Assembly: GCA_027596195.1 (NCBI GenBank)
Contig: JADGJG010000009.1
Coordinates: forward strand, 1 to 64,000
Direction of reading: 5' to 3'
DNA length: 64,000 nt
Source of the DNA: Podochytrium sp. JEL0797
Lineage: Eukaryota > Chytridiomycota > Chytridiomycetes > Chytridiales > Chytriomycetaceae
Shown here: positions 31,500-43,700 of the stretch, piece after piece
Numbering within the stretch: position 1 is the first letter of the stretch
Layout of the letters: every line of letters starts with the position of its first letter
Translations under genes and position numbers: made by a program
Notes under the pieces: generated by a model
The model's database searches: none
Seen by the model: the letters and a program-made list of their open reading frames with translations, nothing else
Told to the model about the DNA's origin: nothing

Positions 31500-34479
31500 A
31501 TGCATAACGCAGCACAGGCACCTGCAGACACACCCCGCGACACGGCATCAGGTATGTATATTTATTTGTGTTAAAGGAAAGCAAGAAGCGCCGAAAAAGG
31601 GGCGGCACACAACAAGGGGGGCTCTTTTTTTTTTTTTTTACTAATCACACCTTGTGTGCAGCACCTCGATCGCGGACAGCGTCTGTGATTTCCATCTCGT
31701 CAGACGAAGGGGATGCAGGAGCGGGCGACACGGGCGACTTTGACGAAGCGTTCCTGGACTCGGCCGTGGGGAACCTGCCGCCGCCGCAAACGCCCTTTGC
31801 CGCCCCGCCAGTGCCTGTCATCTATGGCGCAGTGTATTCGGGGATCCCGGGTGCGTTTCTATATCTGTGTTTATTTCCCCTTCTTCTGCTTATCTTCCAT
31901 TTCACATTCCCCTTTCTGTCGTATCCATCTCCACAACACTTCCAGTCTTTGAAATGATGTGCAACGGCACCGCACTGATGCGCAGGCGTTCAGACTCGTA
32001 CCTCAACCTCACTCAGATCCTTAAGGTCGTTTGCTTCGACAAGAACAAGCGAGCCGCAGTGCTCGATGCCGTGGCCAATGCGGATCGCCAGTGCGAGAAG
32101 ATCCAAGGAGGTTATGGCAAATACCAGGTGTGTAATTCTTATATGTTTTGTCTTTCTTAACGCCTTGTTTTGTTGACGCGTTTTTGTTTTCCTTCAAGGG
32201 CACCTGGCTGCCCATGCCCCGCGCGCTTCAGATTGCCACGCGCTTCCACGCCGCTGCGATCCTCAAACCGCTGATTGAATTCCAGCCTCCGCGCCAGCAA
32301 ACCACTCCCGTCATCTCCACAATCACCCCTTCTGGAAACGCACCTCGCATCCAAACATCCAACATTGTTCTTCAACAGCGCCAGCAGCAGCAGCAGAGAC
32401 AAGCCGCGACTGCCACCCAACCCGCGAGACAACAACAGCAACCTCAACCTCCTCCCCCTGCCAAAGCAACCCCTCCCCTTCCCGCCAAACAGCGCCCCAA
32501 ACGCGGTGCCCGCCCACGCGACTTTATCGAAGAAGACTCCTCCGAAGAATCCGACTTTGAAAGCGACGCGTCCGCCACCTCCTCAGAAGAAGACGCGAAT
32601 CCCAGCACCACCACAGCCGCGAATACCACAGCCTCAGTCCCCGCATCCACATCCTCCCGCCCCGCCACCCGCACAACCAAACGTCTCCGCACAACCGTCG
32701 AAGACTCAGACCCCGACGAAGTCGCCTCCACTCACTCCACCGCCACTCCCCACCCCGGCGCATCCACCCAACACCTCCTACACCACCTCTCCCCAGCCCA
32801 ACACCTCATCGAAAAACAACGCCAAATCCTCCTCGCCATCTTCACAACCCCCGGCGACCGCACCTCCGTCCCAGACTTTCTCGTCACCCCTTCCCCCGCT
32901 TCCACCGCTGCCCCGAAAGACCTCCAAATCGACGACGCGGGCCACACGTGTCTCCACTGGGCCGCGACACTCGCACGTGTTCCTCTCGTGGAAGCACTCA
33001 TCAAATCCAACACATGCACGGCCACGTTCGTGAACCATCTCGGTGAATCAGCGCTCATCCGGGCCGTGTTGTCGGCCAACAACAGTGACGCGCAGTCGTT
33101 CCGAAAACTCGTCAAAGCCCTAGGCCCGAAATGCCTCATCCTCCGAGACGCAAAGCAACGCACAGCCCTACACCACGCATGCTTAGGATTCGGCGTGCGC
33201 GGGCACGCAACCGCAGCGCGATACTATTTGGAGAGTTTGTGTCAGTTTTTGAAGCAGAATTCGGGGTTGGAAGGAATCAAAGGGTTGTTGGATGCGAGGG
33301 ATGGGAATGGGGATACGGCTGTGAATGTGGCGGCACGGTTGGGGGCACGGACGGCTGTGGAGGTGTTGGTGGAGGCTGGGGCGGATTGTGGGGTCAGGAA
33401 TTTGGCGGGGTTGAGGCCTGTGGATTTTGGGATGGAGGATTTGGTGGGGAGGAAGGGGAAGGGGGTCATGGGGGGGAAAGGGGTGGGGACGGGTGGTGGT
33501 GGGGTGGTGGAACCGGTGGTGGTGCCTGTGGGTGTTTTGGGAGCTGAATCGGATGCTTTGTTGAAAAAGGCTAATGAGATGACGCAAGGTTTGTACCTCC
33601 TGTTTTTGGTTTCGTTCTCATTTCCTTTCATGTTGATTGATTTCGTTTGCAGAAATCCAAACTCTCCTCCAAACCCTCACCTCGAGCTTCTCCACCGAAA
33701 TCCTCTCCCACCAAACGCGACTCACGTCCCACACAACCACCCTCGACACCCTCACCAAAGAACTCGCCCACCTCAGCCGCGTGAACCAAACCCTACGGAA
33801 CCAAATTGCCCGGTTCCCCGACCTCGCCGTCAAACTGCACGCCGTCGAAGCCACGCTGAAGGAGGAGGTGGAGAAGAAGGCGGAGGCTGCGCGGGAAGCA
33901 ATGGAGCGCGATTTGCGGAATGCGGTTGGTGTTGAGGAAGGTGGGGTGGAGAAGCTGGAGGGGGGTGGGGATACCGAGATGCAAGAGGGGGGCCAGCCAA
34001 CCTCCTCTGATAATGCTGCCACCGCTGCTGTCGCTGCTGCAACACAACCCACCGCTACCGACTCCGAATCGGAACGAAAACAAACCCTCGCAAATCAAAT
34101 CCGTGTCCTCGAAACGCACCTCACGAAAAAGGAACGCGACAACGCACAAGTGCAGCACGACCTTGCCGCGTTGCGCGCCGAAGATGCCGTGACGGAATCC
34201 AACTATCGAAAAATCATTGGAATGTGTTGTCAACTCGAGTTGGAGCAGATTGATGCGAATATGTTGGGGGTGTTGTTGGCAGCAGTGGAGAGTGATGATA
34301 GTGGGGCTGGAGAGGGTGCGGGGTCCTCGGGGGCGGGTGTGGCTAGTGTTAATGGTGGTGGTGGTGGGGTGGAGGAAGGGAATGCGGGGCATCCCATGAT
34401 GATGGATGAAAGTGCTTTGTCGACGAATGAGATGTTGGATGGGTTGTTGTTCAAGGCCACGTCCTTGTCATCGGTGTGA
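31500..34479 (+). CDS. APSES/KilA-N and ankyrin transcription factor (Mbp1/Swi4 type)
   Basis: Such factors are the DNA-binding subunits of MBF/SBF, which drive G1/S genes by binding ACGCGT or CRCGAAA boxes. Several short exons lead to the APSES domain: VYSGIPVFEMMCNGTALMRR, DSYLNLTQILKVV, YGKYQGTWLPMPRALQIA. A Gln/Pro-rich, acidic Ser-rich linker follows, then ankyrin repeats (HTCLHWAATLARVPLVEALI, RTALHHACLGFG, NGDTAVNVAARLG) and a C-terminal coiled coil (EIQTLLQTLTSSF onward). The order APSES, ankyrin, coiled coil is that of Mbp1, Swi4 and Res1/2. Whether it is the Mbp1 or Swi4 orthologue cannot be told. The 34 kb end is Gly/Ala-rich. The gene shares a short divergent promoter with the GST-fold gene. 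Confidence 0.9.
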
Positions 34480-34616
34480 TTGAGGCTACTTATTTTTGCA
34501 GAATATGCGCGAACTAAAGGCAAAACAAATAAACTATTATTGGGGTGAGTCCCAAGCAGAATGTGTTTGGGAGTGCGATTTCGCAACTCAGAAAAAAAAC
34601 ATCACCCATTCTCTGC

Positions 34617-35479
34617 ATGGCCATCAAATTGGACTTTTCCCCACTGGACCAGTCGTGAGTTGCCTCGCCTCACATTCTCAGACTCCATTCCAGCTCCGTC
34701 CTATTCGCTCTATTCAATCGACGATCCCGTGACTGACCCTGCAACTGTTTTCTATTCAAACCCACAGCTCCCAGGCAACCGCAGCGGCCCTGGACCCGAA
34801 AGGATTCTCATTCGCCAGCGACTTTAGCAAAACCAAACAGAGCAAGGTTGACTTTCGAGCGTTTGTGCTTGAACTTCCCCCAAAGTGACTGACTGTGTTT
34901 GATTTGCAGAAAGAACCAACCGAACAAGAACAAGCCGCGATCGATGCCAACATGGCCAACCTGAAACTCAAGGTGTGTTGTCATCCTCTCTTTTCTCCCG
35001 CTTGTTGCAATCGCTTTGTAAACACCCCGCCCTCGCAGAAATCTTGGGAAACCGCCATCGCACCACTCAAACAGGTCCCCATGCAAGGATTCATGCTCTA
35101 CATGTCTGGAAACTCGGTGCAGATCTATTCTATCATGGTGACGGTCATGCTGTTTATGAATTCGAGCAACGCGATTTTGAACACACAGCTTGGTGAGCGC
35201 GTGAATTCTTTTTCATAGCCAGAATTCTGAACTAACGCTTTGCGGTACACAGCATTCAAACGATTCGAAACCGTCGCGTCCGACAAAAAACCCGCATCGG
35301 CAAACTACAACCTCGTTCTCCCCAAGATTGTCTACATTCTGGCACAATGCGTGTTGATTGGCTTGGGAGTGTACAAGTGCAGCGCGATGGGGCTGTTGCC
35401 GACTTCTCATAGTGATTGGTTGTCTTTCTTAGAGGCCAAGAGTGTTTTGGAGTATTCTTCTGGTGGGGTTGTGATGTAA
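34617..35479 (+). CDS. EMC4: ER membrane protein complex subunit 4
   Basis: EMC4 is a membrane subunit of the EMC insertase in the ER, which inserts tail-anchored and multipass proteins. There are at least five small exons. The start is MAIKLDFSPLDQS, then SFASDFSKTKQSK, and the conserved core APLKQVPMQGFMLYMSGNSV with an adjoining hydrophobic span. A second span (PKIVYILAQCVLIGLGVYKC) leads to MGLLPTSHSDWLSFLE and the C-terminal LEYSSGGVVM, matching the family end FSGGG. Length (about 185 residues) is normal. The gap to the preceding APSES stop is only 137 bp. Confidence 0.94.
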
Positions 35480-35634
35480 AAGAAAAAAAATACGCGGCGT
35501 TCGGTAAGGGGAGGGAGAATAAATCCATGCAAGCGCGCAACGCGGGACGGTGGAGTTGAATGCGCGGGGGAACCGTCGTTCCACAGTTTTTTTCGTTTTT
35601 CGATGCATCGCTGGGCAATTTTTCCAAACGAGTG

Positions 35635-37778
35635 ATGACCGACCAAACTGCCCCTGCGCTGCCAGCCACGGGTGAGCCCCCTCCCGACCCGACCTCACCG
35701 CACCACCCACCGAAATAAAATCCGCCCTCTCCATTCCCGCTGGACCCGCCCCCCTCCCACCCCCCCTTCCAAAGTTATTTTTTTTATTCACCTGACCAAA
35801 AAAAAATCGGCTATGACACAGACGGCGACGAATTCGCCTTCCTCTTCAACTGCGACGCCTGCGCCAAAGACATCACCCACGTCGTCAAGATCTCATGCAC
35901 AGTCTGCAAAGGAACGGATGGGGAGCCGTTGGACTTGTGTATCCCGTGCTTTGTGAGTGGGGTCGAGGTGAAGGAACACAGGCGGGATCACGATTATATG
36001 ATTGTGGTATGTTCCTGTTTTTTTGATCGTATTTCCTTATTCGTGTTCGGTCTACTGGTTTATTACGCTGGTGTTGGAATATGCGTGTTCTTATTATTCC
36101 TTTTTGGGGTCGCGTTTTTCAGGAGGGACTCGACTGGCCCCTCCTTGAACCCACATGGACGGCGAATGAAGAACTCTTGCTTGTGGATGGAATCAAGCTG
36201 TATGGAATCGGGTATGTCTGGTGCTGGAAGCTGTCCGGAAACGGAAACAAAACAAAAACAACGCGCTCAAAACTCTTTTTTTTAGAAACTGGGATCAAGT
36301 GACCACACATATTGGAACTAAAACAAAGGAGGAAGTCGATTCGCATTATCGAACTTATTTCTGTGCGTCGGAGGATTGGCCGATACCTGTGAGTTTGAGG
36401 GGCGGGGCTTTTATTTTTTGTGAGGCATGGCGAAGAAACTCACTACGTTTTCTTCGTTCTCTTCAAAAGAACATGTCGGCCGTGTTTGATAAAACAACTT
36501 CGCGACGGTACACTGTACGGGATCAAAATCCACCTCTGCGAAAACCGGAACGAGTAAGTGACGAGACGGAGAGGGGGTTCGCTTATTTTGTGCTTGTATT
36601 CACACCACTCCCTTCTTAGTCATGCGCGAGTGGACCCACGAACCATGAAATTCAGGGATACATGCCCGGACGAGAAGAATTTGAACACGAGTTTGAGCAG
36701 GACGCTGAAATTCCCATCAAGGATATTGTGTTTGAAGACGATGAATGCCCTGAGGAGATTGGTGAGCTTTTGAAAGCGCGTTTTTTCCAATCTCCATCCG
36801 CAACGAAATTCGATTATTTAACCCCCCCCCCCCCCCAAACCAACGCGCAGCACTAAAATGCGCCATGCTCAATATTTACAATATTGCCCTCGACCGACGC
36901 ACGGAACGCAAAAAATTTGTTCGCGACCGCCACCTCACGCACGATTTCCGCCGCGTCCAGGCGCAAGAAAAGAAACGGACCAAGGAAGACCGGGACTTGA
37001 TGAACCGGATTCGCGTGTTTGCGAAATTGCAGACGGCGTCTGATTTTGAGGAGTTTGCTTTGGGGTTGTCTCGTGAGTCTCCTTCTTTCGTTATTTTTGG
37101 CTTGTTTTTTTTTCAAGTGCTGAGGCGTCGCTTTTTTGATGATGTAGGGGAACAGCGGTTACGACAGCGGATTTCAGAGTTGCAAGAGTTTCGAAGGATG
37201 GGTGTCACGACGTTTGCACAAGCGACTGAATATTCGCGAGAAAAGCACAACCGGGTAAGTGTTTTTGTTTTAGGTCTTGCGTGCGACCAACGCGTCACCT
37301 TTCTTTCTCCGTGTCTTTTCCTGACTCAAATCCCCACTTCCGCCTCCTCCCCTTCAAACAGGCACAATACAAAGCAGCCGGCCTCAAAAACCCCAACCGC
37401 CCACCCCCCATACGCAATCCCACCTCCTCCCGCTTCAACTCCACCACCTCCACCACCCCCGCACCCACCGCCGCGACCCCACCTTCGGGACCCCCTTACA
37501 ACCCCGTCCCCGGCCGCAAAACATACACCCCACTTGACATCTCCGGCGCAGACGGGTACGACCTCCTCCTCCCGAACGAGCAACAACTCTGCACGAATAT
37601 CCGGATCCTCCCACGCGCGTATTTGGTGATTAAAGAGCGGTTGTTGAAGTTTTATGCCGAGAGTGGGGGTCTGACGCGGAAAGAGGCGAGGGCGTTGATT
37701 CGGATTGATGTGCACAAGACGCAGCAGATTTATGATTTGTTTGTGATTAATGGGTGGGTGCAGTTTGCAGGGTTGTAG
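35635..37778 (+). CDS. ADA2: ADA2, SAGA/ADA coactivator subunit
   Basis: ADA2 anchors and stimulates the Gcn5 histone acetyltransferase in SAGA and ADA. After a small first exon comes a ZZ zinc finger ([29 protein letters not shown]), then a SANT domain ([40 protein letters not shown]), a middle region with [17 protein letters not shown] and [20 protein letters not shown], and a C-terminal SWIRM domain ([39 protein letters not shown]). All four blocks are in the expected order. There are eight or more exons. One intron contains a poly-C tract (about 36823-36837) just before its acceptor. Confidence 0.95.
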
Positions 37779-37997
37779 AATGTGATTGATTTTGGATCAA
37801 GAGAATCCTGTTTTTTTTTTTGGCTTTTCCTGATTACGAATATACTTCTCCTCGGCTCTTTTGCAATTTATAAGTATCATTAAAAAATATGGTTATGATA
37901 TAAAGGGCCTCTGTGACCTCCAGGTGAGGGAATAGGGCCCCCCAACGACTTGCAGTTGACAAAAAAAAAACTCGGACAAAACAAATTCGCGCTTGTC

Positions 37998-40414
37998 ATG
38001 GCCGACACGAGTTTTGACAGCTGGGGTAAACAACGCACAATCCTTTGCATTCAACCGATGCTGAGAATATACCCCCGATTCCCTTGGATCCTTAGACGCC
38101 AGCCCCTCCTCGGAGCCGACAAAACAAACCAAACCGAAACAGAAGGGCACGACTGTTCTCAAAAAGGCGCTCACGAATGCCACGCAGAAGCCAAAGAAAC
38201 CCACTGCTGTCGCTGCACCTGCTGCAGAGCCTGTTGCGACAGGGAAGCGGAACCGCTCGAAACCGGCAGAGTATTGGGCCTTGCCTGCGAAATCATCGGG
38301 GGTCGCTGCCGCGTCGGAGGAGGACGAACAGCAGCACAAGAAAGTGAAAGTCGCCGATGCGAAGAAGTCGGTTGAGGCCAATGCGAAGAAGGCGTCGGGT
38401 GCGGCCAAAGGGAAGAAGAACCAGGTGGCGGTCATCGTTGTTTCGGAAGACGAGAACGAACAAGAGAAGGAATCGGAGGAAGAGGAAGTGTCTGTGGTTG
38501 TGGAGACGAAGGCGAAAGGAAAGGGCGCGGCGAGAAAGAACAGTGTGGGTGCCGGGAAGGGAAAGGGGAAGGAAAAGGACGAGTCGCCGGTTGTTGCGAA
38601 ACCAGCAGCCAGCAAGAAGAAGGAAACTGTGCCTGTCAAAGCGAAAAAGACGCCTGTCGCGCGTGTTGTGAAGGAAAAGGAACCGGTGCCGGTCGAGCTT
38701 TCTGAAGCGAAAGAGGACAGCGACGAGGACGCGATGGGAGACATCAGCAAGGATCAAGTGGAGGAAAGTGATGAGGAGGAGGAACCGATGGTTGTGACTC
38801 CTGTCGCTGCAGTTGTGAAGGCTTCCGTCGCGTCGAAAAAGACTGCAACCAAACCACCCGCCGCGGCGGCGGCTGCACCCATACACCACCACCGCGCTCT
38901 TCCAGCCATCCCTGCACCCGTTTCAGTCCCCATTCACGCGTTACCAACGGATTCGGAAGAAGTGCAGGTATAGTTTGACAAGCTGCTCCATTCTTTTCTT
39001 TTGAAAATTAACTCAACTACAAACCCAGGCGCTCAGAAAAACAATCCAACATATGCAACTCCGCCTCGCCGAAATCGACAATCTGCGTGAAACCGTTCCC
39101 GAACAACTCCTCAACGAATTCAAAGCCACCGCCAACGCGCGATTCGAGAGTAAGAAATACACCCCTCTCTCCCTCCCCATTCGTACTCGGTACCCCATAT
39201 TCACCCCCTGTCTTGCACCCAGGCTTCGAACGCAAAATTACCGACTACAAAACGCGCTACACAACCACCAAACAACTCCTCACCACCTCCGAAACCACCA
39301 CCACGACTCTCCGAACCGACCTCGAAACCTGCCGCGCGCAACTCGCGACTCTCCAAAAATCTGCTGCTGCCGCCGTTGACACGAAATCCCTCGAACAGCA
39401 ACACGCGAAACAAATGAACGCATGCAAGAAGCATTGGAAAGAGAAAGTGGAGGCGTTGGAACGCGAGTGTGCTGGTGCAAAGGAGGAGCGGGATGCGTTG
39501 CGGGGGGAGGTGGAGGAAGGGAAGCGGGAGGTGGATGGGGTGCGCAGGGAGTTGGAGGATGTAAAAAAGAAGTTTATGCTGGAACGTGGGGAGGTGGAGA
39601 GGGCTGAGAAGGAGGTTGAGGAGAAGGGGAAGAGGGTTGAAGAGGTGGAGAAGGCGAATAAGGCGTTGGTGGCAGAAGGTATGGACCCCTTGTCAACCCC
39701 TTTAGGCTCTTTCTTTTTGGGTCTTTCTTTTGAACTAAAGTGGCTTTTGTTGCAGTCAACGCTGTCAAGGCCAAATTAACGTCCTTGGAGCAACGCAGTG
39801 TTCAAGAAACAGACAACCGCTCAGCCCAGCCGGACAGATACACGCAAACACTTGAACGCATGGTGCGAATGTATGAGGAGCTCACGCAATGCAAAATTCA
39901 ATCGGTGGATGAAACGCGTGCCGAAATCGATTCGGACGATGAAGAGGACGAGGAACAAGTGGAGCAGCAGATGCAGGATGAGATTGACAAGGCGAGACGC
40001 AGGAGCGTGAGGCGTCAGTCTGTGGGGAAAAGTGCGATAGCTGCTCCGTTGGTGTCCAAGATGGAGGATGTGTTGGAGCATCGGTGTTCGTATGAAGGGA
40101 CACAAGGAGGTGAGTCGGGGGTTCTCATTCTGGTGTGGGTCCTGCGTTGGTTGGCTCGTGATTGGAATATCGGTCTAAAAACAATCTCGTTCAACACAGC
40201 GATCGTATTCTCGCTCACAGTGCCCAAAGTGCAAACGGAAACATCCAGCCCCAGCATTCTGTACACTCTGCACCTCGCCAAAGACGAAACAGGTGCAACG
40301 ATCGAGGAGGAAGACGAAGTGCTGCCCGAGTTTTTGAACGGCGAAATGACGTTCCCACGCGATCAGTTGGGAGCATTTTTCCGCAAGACGTGTGAATGGT
40401 TGTTTCAAGTTTAA
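37998..40414 (+). CDS. CSM1: Csm1/Pcs1-like chromosome segregation (monopolin) protein
   Basis: Csm1/Pcs1 forms V-shaped dimers that crosslink kinetochores and nucleolar rDNA to prevent merotelic attachment. Exon 1 is short (MADTSFDSWG). A long Lys/Ala/Glu-rich region with alternating acidic and basic patches follows, then coiled coil in several exons (ALRKTIQHMQLRLAEIDN onwards) and a globular C-terminal domain. The last ~70 residues (AIVFSLTVPKVQ, YTLHLAKDE, EVLPEFLNGEMTFPRDQLGA, FFRKTCEWLF) match the Csm1/Pcs1 C-terminal pattern of an acidic linker, LP.F...E.tFP and a final helix. The N-terminal part is longer and more charged than in yeast. The call depends mainly on the C-terminal domain. 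Confidence 0.68.
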
Positions 40415-40789
40415 GCGGGGTTTTGGGGGTCTGATTTTGGATTTTCGTGGGTGTGTTGGTGTTGGTGTGATAATTTCAAATAATCGAACATCGTTGTGTG
40501 TGTTGTTTCGGGTATTGCATCGCAAAACGCAAAAATCGAGGTGGGTTTTCTGTTTGGCTCGGTGGTTGACAGGACGCCTTCGGCACTGTCCCTCTTCGAT
40601 GTGGGATGCGTGGATGCAGCGGGGATGATGCCTTTATTTGATGCGATGCAGTGGTTAAGGCACTTGACCTTCCTAGCGGCACTCTGGACATCCCTCTTAC
40701 CTCCCTAAACCCTCCCTAGCACTCCCTAGCACTCCCTAGCACACTCCCCTAGAAAGACTCCCTAACACACCAGCACACCCCTAGAAACC
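40415..40789. other. Intergenic region with decamer repeats
   Basis: About 375 bp between the Csm1-like gene and NST1. Toward NST1, 40701-40770 carries tandem CTCCCTAGCA units (three near-perfect, with degenerate flanks such as CTCCCTAAAC and CTCCCTAACA), probably in the NST1 promoter or 5' UTR. Confidence 0.65.
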
Positions 40790-43700
40790 ATGAAGAAAAA
40801 GAGCGGCTGCACCTGCGGCCACGCCACGACGCACCAGGCAGCAGCGCCCAAAGAGAACCACCACCACGGCCACCACCACCACCACCACCACAAAAAGAAT
40901 CCGACTCCTACTGCCCCCGCAAAGGATGCCTCAGCGCTGCCCTCGCAGGACGTGTGGTACAAGAGCGACCACGAGGAGAAGCAGCGCATCAAGGAGTTCT
41001 GGCTGCGTCTCGCCGAGGACGACCGCAGGGCCTTGGTCAAGCAGGAGAAGGAGGCTGTCATGCGCAAAATCAAGGATCAGCAGAAACACACTTGTTCGTG
41101 TCCAACCTGCGGGAAGAAGAAGTGAGTATTTCGCATTCACTCAATGCAGTGCATCCGTAGTAGTAGTGCCATGCATCCATAGTAGTACCGTGCGTAGTGA
41201 TGCAGAACGTGTCCCCGCCAAAGGGCGATTGGATCGAGCCGGCCGATCCGATCCGCTCCTCACCATATCGAATCATTTATGAATCTCCTTGTGAGCGAAA
41301 CCGTCCAATGCCGAGTCCGCCGTCTCAATCCAAACGATCGCATTCCAACGGATGCAACGATTGCTCTCGAACAAACGGAACGGACGTTTCAGTGTCAAAA
41401 CACCCCGCATCTCCCCCGCCGAAATCTCCAAAATCATCATGTCGATCGTATGAGCGCTTCTCTTTGCCATCAAATCGCAACTCCCCATGAGCGGCGAGCA
41501 AACCATCCTCTCCCCTTGGCTCGATTGAGAGCGGGAAAATTTTCCCCAGTCCCAGGACCAAACCCCCAATCCATTCGTCTCCGGCGTCAAAAGAATCTAA
41601 CCCACTTGTTTCCTTTCCTACCAGAACTCTGATTGAAGAAGAGCTCGAACTCTTGTATGACGCCTATTACGAGGAACTCGAAACATTTGCGCAGAGTCAA
41701 TCCAACCCGTCAAACAACCCGTCGGGAAATCCGCCGATTGTGAGGAACAGCAATAATCCGTATTCAAGAGGTTTGTACTGGCCGGAAATCTTGATTACTT
41801 TTTCCATTACGAATCCTCGCTAAAACAGAGTGCCCCCTTTCCCCCGTAAAATCACCGCCCCCACAACTTAAGTTATCGAACCGCCTCAACCGCATTACTG
41901 TTCGAGCCATCGTGACCCTGCGAAACAGCAATACGACGATTCCTGCGACGATCCCACACACAACCATCACCGGCACGCGCAACCGAATACCAACAGTCAA
42001 CACAATGGCACACACGCACATTCGCAGCCGCCTGTGGCGCCGAAGCGTAGTATTTTTGAGTTTGGAAGCGGATTGACTGTCAAAGGTATTGTGGCCGTTG
42101 GGGCTTTTGTGGCGGGGTTCTCTATTTATCCCACCGTTTCATTTTCTAACTCCATCAAACCCTCCTTCCCAACCAACCAAAAAATCACTCCCCGTTCCTC
42201 TCCCAACTCCAACCTTCAAACCCCCGACAAAACACAAAAAAGAAGACGGAGGCATCCTCACGGTCGCCGAAGACTTTCTCAAAAACGACGGCCGCAAATT
42301 CCTCGACCTCATGGACCAACTCGCGGAACGTAAAATCCGGCTCCTCGAGGAAGACGCGGATCCGCAAAACAACATGACGGTCGCGCAGCAGCAGCAGCAG
42401 TTTCAGCAGCAGCAGCATCAACAACAGCATCAACAGCATCATGCGGCGGCGGTTGCGGCTGCTGCTGCTGTGAAGCCGCAGCAACAGCAGGCGGGTGGTG
42501 CGGCTGGGGAGCCGGGGGTGGAGGGGGGTGGGACTAGGAGTGGGGTTCCGCCTGGGACTGAGGAGGGGCAGGAGGAGTGGGAGGAGGATGAAGAGGAGTT
42601 GGAGGATGAGGAGTATGATGAGGAGGAAGGTGTGTTGGTGTTTTGGTGGTTGTTTCGGGAAGGGGGGTTTGGAGTGAATTTACTCAATTTTTTTCACCTT
42701 GACTCGCACACACAGAAGAGTACGACGATGAGGATGGTGAAGAAGATCTCGATGATGAAGAATACGATGAGGAAGAAGAGGAGGAAGAAGACGACGAAGT
42801 GAGTGTTTGTTGTTGCTTGTTGGGGGCGCTTACTCATTTTTTTTTTGTTCGCGAATCAAAGGACATTCTGACTGAAGAGCAGCGGATGGAAGAAGGTCGT
42901 CGCATGTTCCAAAAATTCGCTGCCAGGATGTTTGAGGAACGCGTGTTGACGGCGTACAGAGAAAAGGTGCACCCCCCTTCCCTATCGTGTATCCCGCACA
43001 ATCAAAATTCTCACCTGTTTTCCATTCACAGGTTGCCTACGAACGTCAGAATCGATTGCTCCTCGAGCTCGAGGAGGAAGAGAAACTGAAGGATCAGAAG
43101 GAGGAAGCCAAGCAAAAGCTCAAGGAGAAGAAGAAGGCGCAGAAAAAGTGAGTTTTCTGCTTCCTCTCTTTTTTTTGCTCTTTTTGGCGTCGCGTGTTGT
43201 GAATTTTTTTTTACGATCGGAACTCACGCGATTATCGCCACTTTTTTTTCAGAGCGGCCAAGGAGGAAAAAGAAAAGGAGAGGCTGGAGAAGGAGCGCGA
43301 ACGGCAAGCTGAGGAGGAAGCTTTGAGGGTGCAAAAGGAAAAGAAGGCTGCCGAAGATCGGTAAGACGCCAAAAACACCCTTATCATTTTGCCTGTTCCT
43401 TACCCCCTTTTTCCCCCCAGTGCCAAACGAGAAGCCGAACGTTCTAAAAAGGAAGCCGAACGCCTCAAAAAGGAAGAATCCGAACGCCAACGCCGCGAAC
43501 TCGAACGACGCAAAAAGGAAGACGACATTCGGAAACAAAAGGAAGCCGAGGAACGCAAACTCAAGATTCGCGAGGAAACGGAACGCGTGGAACGTGAGAA
43601 CCGCGAACGCAAGGAACGCGAGAAGGAGGCGGCACGTGTGCGGCATCAGAAGGCGCGTGAAGAGGCGGAGGCGCGGGCACGTGCTGTTGAGGAGGAGGAG

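Noticed and set aside
32148..34400. Many long frames on both strands across the APSES gene
   Set aside because: Pro/Ser/Gly-rich shadows produced by the GC-rich, low-complexity coding sequence of the APSES factor.
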